Source: Candidatus Thorarchaeota archaeon
GTDB lineage: Archaea; Asgardarchaeota; Thorarchaeia; Thorarchaeales; Thorarchaeaceae
Reading direction: 5' to 3'
Assembly: GCA_016840245.1 (NCBI GenBank)
Contig: JAEOST010000210.1
Location: 1-7,681, forward strand
Length of the DNA stretch: 7,681 nucleotides
The position numbers and the translations under genes are program-made. The first letter of the stretch is position 1. Each line of letters begins with the position of its first letter. The notes beneath the pieces are model-generated. The model saw only the letters and a program-made list of their open reading frames with translations. It made no database searches and had not been told where the DNA came from. Shown here piece after piece: positions 4,308 through 7,681 of the stretch.

Positions 4308-6269
4308 GTGAAAGGATGGATGAGAGTATTAGCTATCTCTCTACTGATGACGAGCTTAGTGCCTGTTGGAATTCAATCAGGAAATTGGTCAGGGAATCAT
4401 GTTTCGAAACAACCCGTCATGAAGCCTGCATATACACTCCATGACCCAATTATCATAGCTTCAGATGCAGATTTTACAGCTCAAGCCCTGGTTGAGTCTT
4501 GGCCAGGAAATGGCACAGAAATAGAGCCGTACGTGATTGAGGATTACTTGATCAATACTGAGGATATGGCAATCAGAATCACTGATACAACTGTGTACTT
4601 CGAGATCCGATATTGCTTCATTGCTTGTACAAACTCTTCGTACGATTGGATAGGTTACCGTGATCGTTCCTGTATCCTTTTAGACAATGTAACCAATGCG
4701 TTAATTCATTCAGCGAATATCACATCTTTTCGATATGGAATACAAATGATCAATGTCATCGATTGTGAGATAAGAAACTGTACAGTGAACATTGAGATGT
4801 CGGCTATAAACGTGCATTGCATTGATATTCGGGTCGCTGACAGCTGTACAGTATTGAATAATACGTTTATCGGAGCTCATTCCATTGACCGAGGGCTCTT
4901 CCTTGAATATGTGTACAATCTCAATATCACCTTGAATAAATTCACAGGATCTGGTATAGGGATGTGGGGGAGAGAGATGTCCTCAAGTAGTATCTCGGAT
5001 AATGAATTCTACGATAATCTTAATGACGCCATCTATTGTGATACAACTAGTGATCTAAATGTCACCAATAATTTCGTGGATGGCCAGGGACATGGTTTTT
5101 CGTTCGGACATTCCGAGAACCTGACCTTACTCGATAATACATTCACTAAGAGTGGAATTCGAATCGTTGGTTCTGAGCTGCGACACTGGAATACTCATAC
5201 AATCCAGGGCAACTACATTGATGGTCGACCAATTCTTTACCTGAATGGGCAATTTGGTCTGTTTGTGGATCTGAGCCCTTATTCAGCAATAATCATGGCT
5301 GATTGTGTCAATTGCACGGTCTATGGAGGTCAGTTCAATGGTACAACAGGGGGAATCCTTGCAGGCTTTTGTCATGATTGTGCAATCGTTGGCAACGATG
5401 GTTCAGATTTGTATGGTTTTTTCATTACGTTGAGTGATTCAACTGAATGTAATATCATAGACAATAATGCCACCGACATCAGATTGGGAGCAATCTCTGT
5501 GAGCGTTAGTGACCAGTGCATCATCGCTGATAATAGGGTAGAATGGTGTCAGTGGCCAGGTGTGGCTTTAGGTCGCTCAGTTGGGTGTCTAGTGAAAACT
5601 AACAGGCTCATAGGCAATCAGAATGGAGTTTTTCTTGACGACTCGAATAACAGTAGAATAGAACAGAATTACATTGATTCTTGTGCATACGGAATCATGA
5701 TGATGGACTCGAAGGATACCTTGATTGATGGCAATAACATTTTCTCTGGATATGATGGAATTCGAATAGCTGGGAGTAACTTCACGAGTGTTATTGGAAA
5801 TTGGATATATGAAAATGAGGAACATGGTATATTCATGGAGAGCACTTCGTTTAACAGTACAGTGGTGAATAACAGACTATGGGATAACCTTGTTGTCAAT
5901 GCGATAGATAATGGTGAAGGAAATCAGTGGGACGACGGAGTTTCGATGGGGAATGGATGGGGAGACTATAGTGGAAGTGGAGACTATGACATCTCTGGTT
6001 CTGCTAACTCAACAGATCATTACCCATTCATGTATGCAGCCCCCACTACAACTCTAGCCACCACAACAACAACACCATTAGGAACGACGCCAACATCAAC
6101 TTCGCCAACACCAACCACAAGTATCACAACAAGTACAACAACTCGTGTGCCCCCACCGATTGACCTAGATGAGATGATACGCCTGTTAGGAATTATAATT
6201 ACAGTAGGTTGCATTGGAATCATTGTATTATTCTCAATCATGATAGCTCGTAGTAGGAGGAAGCGATAG
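4308..6269 (+). CDS. Secreted, membrane-anchored NosD-type parallel beta-helix surface protein
   Basis: A 653-residue exported protein. Residues 1 to about 22 are a signal peptide (basic MKGWMR, then ALISLLM-type hydrophobic core). A leading segment with ASDADFTAQ and WPGNGTEIEPYVIEDYLI (51-82) is the usual entry to NosD-like folds. From about 85 to 535 come roughly 20-25-residue right-handed beta-helix rungs with recurring N-x-F/I, IxxNxI and GIxxxxS patterns. The helix is closed by NQWDDGVSMGNGWGDYSG (539-556) and DHYPF (570-574), a typical NosD/CASH end motif. A Thr/Ser/Pro-rich stalk (about 579-614) leads to a transmembrane helix (626-647) and a basic RSRRKR tail inside the cell. There are at least fifteen N-x-S/T sequons and many cysteines. 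The protein therefore projects from the cell surface. Ligand unknown: such folds bind or cleave polysaccharides or serve adhesion, and despite the NosD name nothing here shows copper binding. GTG start, 30 bases after a dead GTPase. Confidence 0.92.
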   Translation: MKGWMRVLAISLLMTSLVPVGIQSGNWSGNHVSKQPVMKPAYTLHDPIIIASDADFTAQALVESWPGNGTEIEPYVIEDYLINTEDMAIRITDTTVYFEIRYCFIACTNSSYDWIGYRDRSCILLDNVTNALIHSANITSFRYGIQMINVIDCEIRNCTVNIEMSAINVHCIDIRVADSCTVLNNTFIGAHSIDRGLFLEYVYNLNITLNKFTGSGIGMWGREMSSSSISDNEFYDNLNDAIYCDTTSDLNVTNNFVDGQGHGFSFGHSENLTLLDNTFTKSGIRIVGSELRHWNTHTIQGNYIDGRPILYLNGQFGLFVDLSPYSAIIMADCVNCTVYGGQFNGTTGGILAGFCHDCAIVGNDGSDLYGFFITLSDSTECNIIDNNATDIRLGAISVSVSDQCIIADNRVEWCQWPGVALGRSVGCLVKTNRLIGNQNGVFLDDSNNSRIEQNYIDSCAYGIMMMDSKDTLIDGNNIFSGYDGIRIAGSNFTSVIGNWIYENEEHGIFMESTSFNSTVVNNRLWDNLVVNAIDNGEGNQWDDGVSMGNGWGDYSGSGDYDISGSANSTDHYPFMYAAPTTTLATTTTTPLGTTPTSTSPTPTTSITTSTTTRVPPPIDLDEMIRLLGIIITVGCIGIIVLFSIMIARSRRKR

Positions 6270-6293
6270 GATATTATCGCGTCAGGATATTAT
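6268..6293 (+). repeat. Direct repeat AGGATATTAT x2 after the beta-helix gene
   Basis: AGGATATTAT occurs at 6268-6277, overlapping the stop codon, and again at 6284-6293 with 6 bases between. It may be a small duplication or chance in AT-rich sequence; no function is suggested. Confidence 0.35.
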
Positions 6294-6374
6294 ATTCGTT
6301 GAACAATATTTTGGGCCATACAATGATTAAACTAAATAATGAGAGGAAAGCTGACAAGTACAGCATACCTCGAC

Positions 6375-6398
6375 ATGAAACGTGAGCTTTTTTGTTTC
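6375..6398 (+). terminator. Candidate terminator downstream of the beta-helix gene
   Basis: GAAAC (6377-6381) can pair with GTTTC (6394-6398), enclosing a run of six T (6388-6393). It lies about 110 bases after the stop of the beta-helix gene. The T-tract is the archaeal-style signal; the stem is weak. Confidence 0.3.
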
Positions 6399-6585
6399 AC
6401 CAGTGATAATCAATTTCGGAAAAGAAGAAGTTCAGGTCCACTGATTGTGGAGTAAATCTGAATATGAGATTAACCTGCTCCTCTCTCTGATACTATCTTG
6501 AGAATGAAACTTCTTGCTGAGTAGTCTATTAGTAACACTCAAGTAGGTGTTATTAGAGCAAAACGGCATCGACTCCACTATACGA

Positions 6586-6591
6586 GGGAGG
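6586..6591 (+). promoter_or_regulatory. Ribosome binding site choosing GTG 6601 over GTG 6547
   Basis: GGGAGG lies 9 bases before the GTG at 6601. The upstream in-frame GTG at 6547 has no comparable site, so the shorter protein is preferred. Confidence 0.65.
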
Positions 6592-6600
6592 ACAAAAAAG

Positions 6601-7113
6601 GTGTCCCTAATAATCAAAGACCCGGTAGCAATCCGAAAACGAAGGATAAAGATTGGAGTAGTATCGATTGTCGTCATTGCATTCATTGCCATCGCTTCGA
6701 TAACCCAGAATATTTCACAGGCACCAGTAATCTTTCGCTATGTAAACGAAGAGAACGATGTTTTCCCTGAATTTAGCAGAAACGAATTCACAGTACCAAA
6801 CAGTACAGAAACGGGATCAATGCAAATCACCTATCTCCTTGAAACAAGCGAGGCGTTTAATTCAGTTCATCTTATTTGGTACATTTTCAGCTGCAATCTG
6901 TCAACTGTCGTCAATGGTTTTGATATTGAAAATGAAACCTCAAGAGAGGAATTTGCGCTCATTTACAGTGTCGAGTCGGGAGTAGTGAATGGCCCTGAAT
7001 ACCATTCACCACTGTTCGAAATAGACTCAGGAAAATATGTATGGGTTCAATGGATTAATAGTCGACCAGCCTTGACCTGGTCAGTGTATCTCTCATTGTC
7101 AATATTCTACTAG
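6601..7113 (+). CDS. Small single-pass membrane protein of unknown function
   Basis: A 170-residue protein I do not recognise. Residues 1-16 are basic (RKRR at 12-15), followed by one transmembrane helix (about 17-36, KIGVVSIVVIAFIAIASI), so the basic end should stay inside and the rest be exported. The remaining 130 residues are rich in beta-type alternation and sequons (NIS, NST, NLS, NET), suggesting a small extracellular beta-sandwich; one cysteine (98) is present. The frame ends SVYLSLSIFY, which could be a final beta strand. However, the neighbouring frame from 7083 to a stop at 7140-7142 encodes a strongly hydrophobic stretch, LIVNILLVVAIMV, so the gene may have lost a C-terminal membrane anchor by a frameshift between about 7062 and 7083. 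GTG start chosen by the GGGAGG site. No functional link to the adjacent beta-helix protein is evident beyond both being surface-located. Confidence 0.65.
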   Translation: MSLIIKDPVAIRKRRIKIGVVSIVVIAFIAIASITQNISQAPVIFRYVNEENDVFPEFSRNEFTVPNSTETGSMQITYLLETSEAFNSVHLIWYIFSCNLSTVVNGFDIENETSREEFALIYSVESGVVNGPEYHSPLFEIDSGKYVWVQWINSRPALTWSVYLSLSIFY

Positions 7114-7126
7114 TAGTTGCAATAAT

Positions 7127-7147
7127 GGTTTCCTCTTACTAGAAACC
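7127..7147. terminator. Hairpin GGTTTC/GAAACC between convergent genes
   Basis: A perfect 6-bp inverted repeat with a 9-base loop lies between the convergent ends of the small membrane protein and the redox protein. It could end transcription from either side. There is no long T-tract, and it would overlap coding sequence if the membrane protein really continues to 7142 in the other frame. Confidence 0.3.
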
Positions 7148-7175
7148 TAAGTGTAATTCAGAGATAGTTAGACAA

Positions 7176-7187
7176 CATGATATCATG
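7176..7187. repeat. Perfect 12-bp palindrome CATGATATCATG at a stop codon
   Basis: The palindrome overlaps the stop codon of the minus-strand redox gene (7183-7185). Its position mirrors the 14-bp palindrome at the sirtuin stop. Possibly a 3'-end structure, possibly chance. Confidence 0.3.
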
Positions 7188-7527
7188 AACAAAAGCATTC
7201 ATTCATCAGAGCCACTACTACAGCATCCCGTAGTGAACCTTCATCTGGAAGTCCAACGAGTGTCTGTCCACAAATCTTGATAGTTGGTAATGCAAAGATA
7301 TTCTCCATTTCCGTTATGTTATCGACCTTATCGATATCAACTTCATTGACACAAGAGAATGTGACATCAAACTGGGAGAGCACATCACGTAGCATCCCCC
7401 TGGTTGGTTCACAGAAGAAACAACTTTCTCCACTATAGAAAGTTACACAACACTGTTCGCTACATTCACAAACCTGTGTGTCATTTTGTGAATCAGTCGT
7501 TTCAATTTCAGACATCTGGCTTCCCAC
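7183..7527 (-). CDS. Cys-rich thioredoxin/glutaredoxin-fold protein
   Basis: A 114-residue protein whose core matches a small archaeal thioredoxin/glutaredoxin: strand VTFYSGESCFFCEPTRGML (28-46) with active-site Cys36-Phe-Phe-Cys39, NEVDIDKVDN (61-70), the cis-proline strand ALPTIKI (79-85, Pro81), and a C-terminal helix (SLRDAVVVALM). The likely role is cytosolic thiol-disulfide exchange or reduction; the partner reductase is not visible. Unusual are eight further cysteines: Cys20, Cys22, Cys26 and Cys27 just before the fold (CECSEQCC), Cys59, Cys86 in the strand after the cis-proline, and a terminal Cys111-Phe-Cys113. The flanking pairs could bind metal or shuttle electrons to the active site. 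GTG at 7527 is chosen because GGAGG (7537-7541) lies 9 bases upstream; an ATG four codons later is an alternative. A TATA-like TTATACTT (near 7601-7608, minus strand) would give a leader of about 50 bases. Confidence 0.82.
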   Translation of the reverse strand: MGSQMSEIETTDSQNDTQVCECSEQCCVTFYSGESCFFCEPTRGMLRDVLSQFDVTFSCVNEVDIDKVDNITEMENIFALPTIKICGQTLVGLPDEGSLRDAVVVALMNECFCS

Positions 7528-7681
7528 TGTAATGATCCTCCCGGACTAAGTATAGGTCAAGGAACTATGTTTGCCTCTTGTTCCCATGTAGACCTACAAG
7601 TATAATCATGATATTTAATAATATAAATTAATTGATGACACCATATTATATTATCATTTTGAAATGTGGTACCAATTACCC
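7528..7681. promoter_or_regulatory. AT-rich upstream region of the redox gene, reaching the window edge
   Basis: The stretch from about 7605 to 7665 is almost entirely A and T, with several TATA-like runs on both strands. It probably holds the promoter of the redox gene and perhaps that of a gene beyond the window. No ORF or RNA was recognised. Confidence 0.4.

Larger units (their letters stand above)
6270..6600. other. 331-base stretch without a convincing gene
   Basis: This gap between the beta-helix protein and the small membrane protein holds the AGGATATTAT direct repeat at its left edge, a possible terminator near 6375-6398, and presumably the promoter of the next gene in its right half. 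CTATTAG near 6527-6533 is TATA-like and would give a leader of about 45-50 bases to the GTG at 6601. A 38-codon ORF (6339-6455) has no ribosome site and no recognisable sequence. No RNA gene was recognised. Confidence 0.6.

Noticed and set aside
6339..6455. 38-codon plus-strand ORF in the 6270-6600 gap
   Set aside because: No ribosome site, no recognisable sequence, and it runs across the candidate terminator.
6547..6600. Longer version of the small membrane protein from GTG 6547
   Set aside because: No ribosome site there, whereas GTG 6601 has GGGAGG at ideal spacing.
7107..7116. Palindrome CTACTAGTAG at the small membrane protein's stop codon
   Set aside because: Only 10 bp and overlapping two tandem TAG codons; too short to support a function.

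Overview
The window looks like chromosomal DNA from an archaeon, most plausibly an Asgard archaeon of the Thorarchaeia kind. This is inferred from gene content, not from a marker gene. The pointers are a decayed Ras/Rab-like small GTPase (P-loop, HTK segment, ILVYDITDEKSL strand), a secreted NosD-type beta-helix protein with a Thr-rich stalk and C-terminal membrane anchor, an archaeal XRE-type regulator with a Cys tail, and an IscS-like protein without its PLP lysine. GTG and TTG starts behind GGAGG-type ribosome sites are frequent. No rRNA, tRNA, CRISPR array, insertion sequence or phage gene was seen.

Layout. 1-714 (minus): 5' part of an NAD-dependent epimerase/dehydratase running out of the window. 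777-1514 (minus): a class III sirtuin with the Tyr/Arg pair typical of desuccinylase/demalonylase enzymes. 1515-1663: divergent control region with two copies of an ACAATTGT-centred box, one a perfect 14-bp palindrome. 1664-3776 (plus): the core of the window, an HTH regulator with four C-terminal cysteines, an IscS-like protein starting one base after the regulator's stop, and IscU. 3943-~4275: relic of a small GTPase, frameshifted and cut off where the next gene's ribosome site begins. 4308-6269: large secreted, membrane-anchored beta-helix protein. 6601-7113: small membrane protein of unknown role whose C-terminus may be frameshifted. 7183-7527 (minus): Cys-rich thioredoxin-fold protein.

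How the parts may work together. The HTH-IscS-IscU cluster has the layout of the bacterial iscR-iscS-iscU operon, but with a different regulator family and an IscS-like protein lacking both the Schiff-base lysine (Leu202 instead) and the PLP-stacking histidine (Thr100 instead). It keeps the mobile-loop cysteine (Cys322). IscU has all its cluster ligands. My reading is an iron-sulfur assembly unit in which the desulfurase has become a scaffold or persulfide partner, sulfur coming from sulfide or another donor, with the HTH protein as a possible cluster-sensing autoregulator acting on the ACAATTGT boxes. A third such box lies in front of iscU. The pseudo-desulfurase resembles what I recall for Archaeoglobus fulgidus IscS. 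The pairing with a four-Cys XRE regulator and shared boxes is the part most worth checking.
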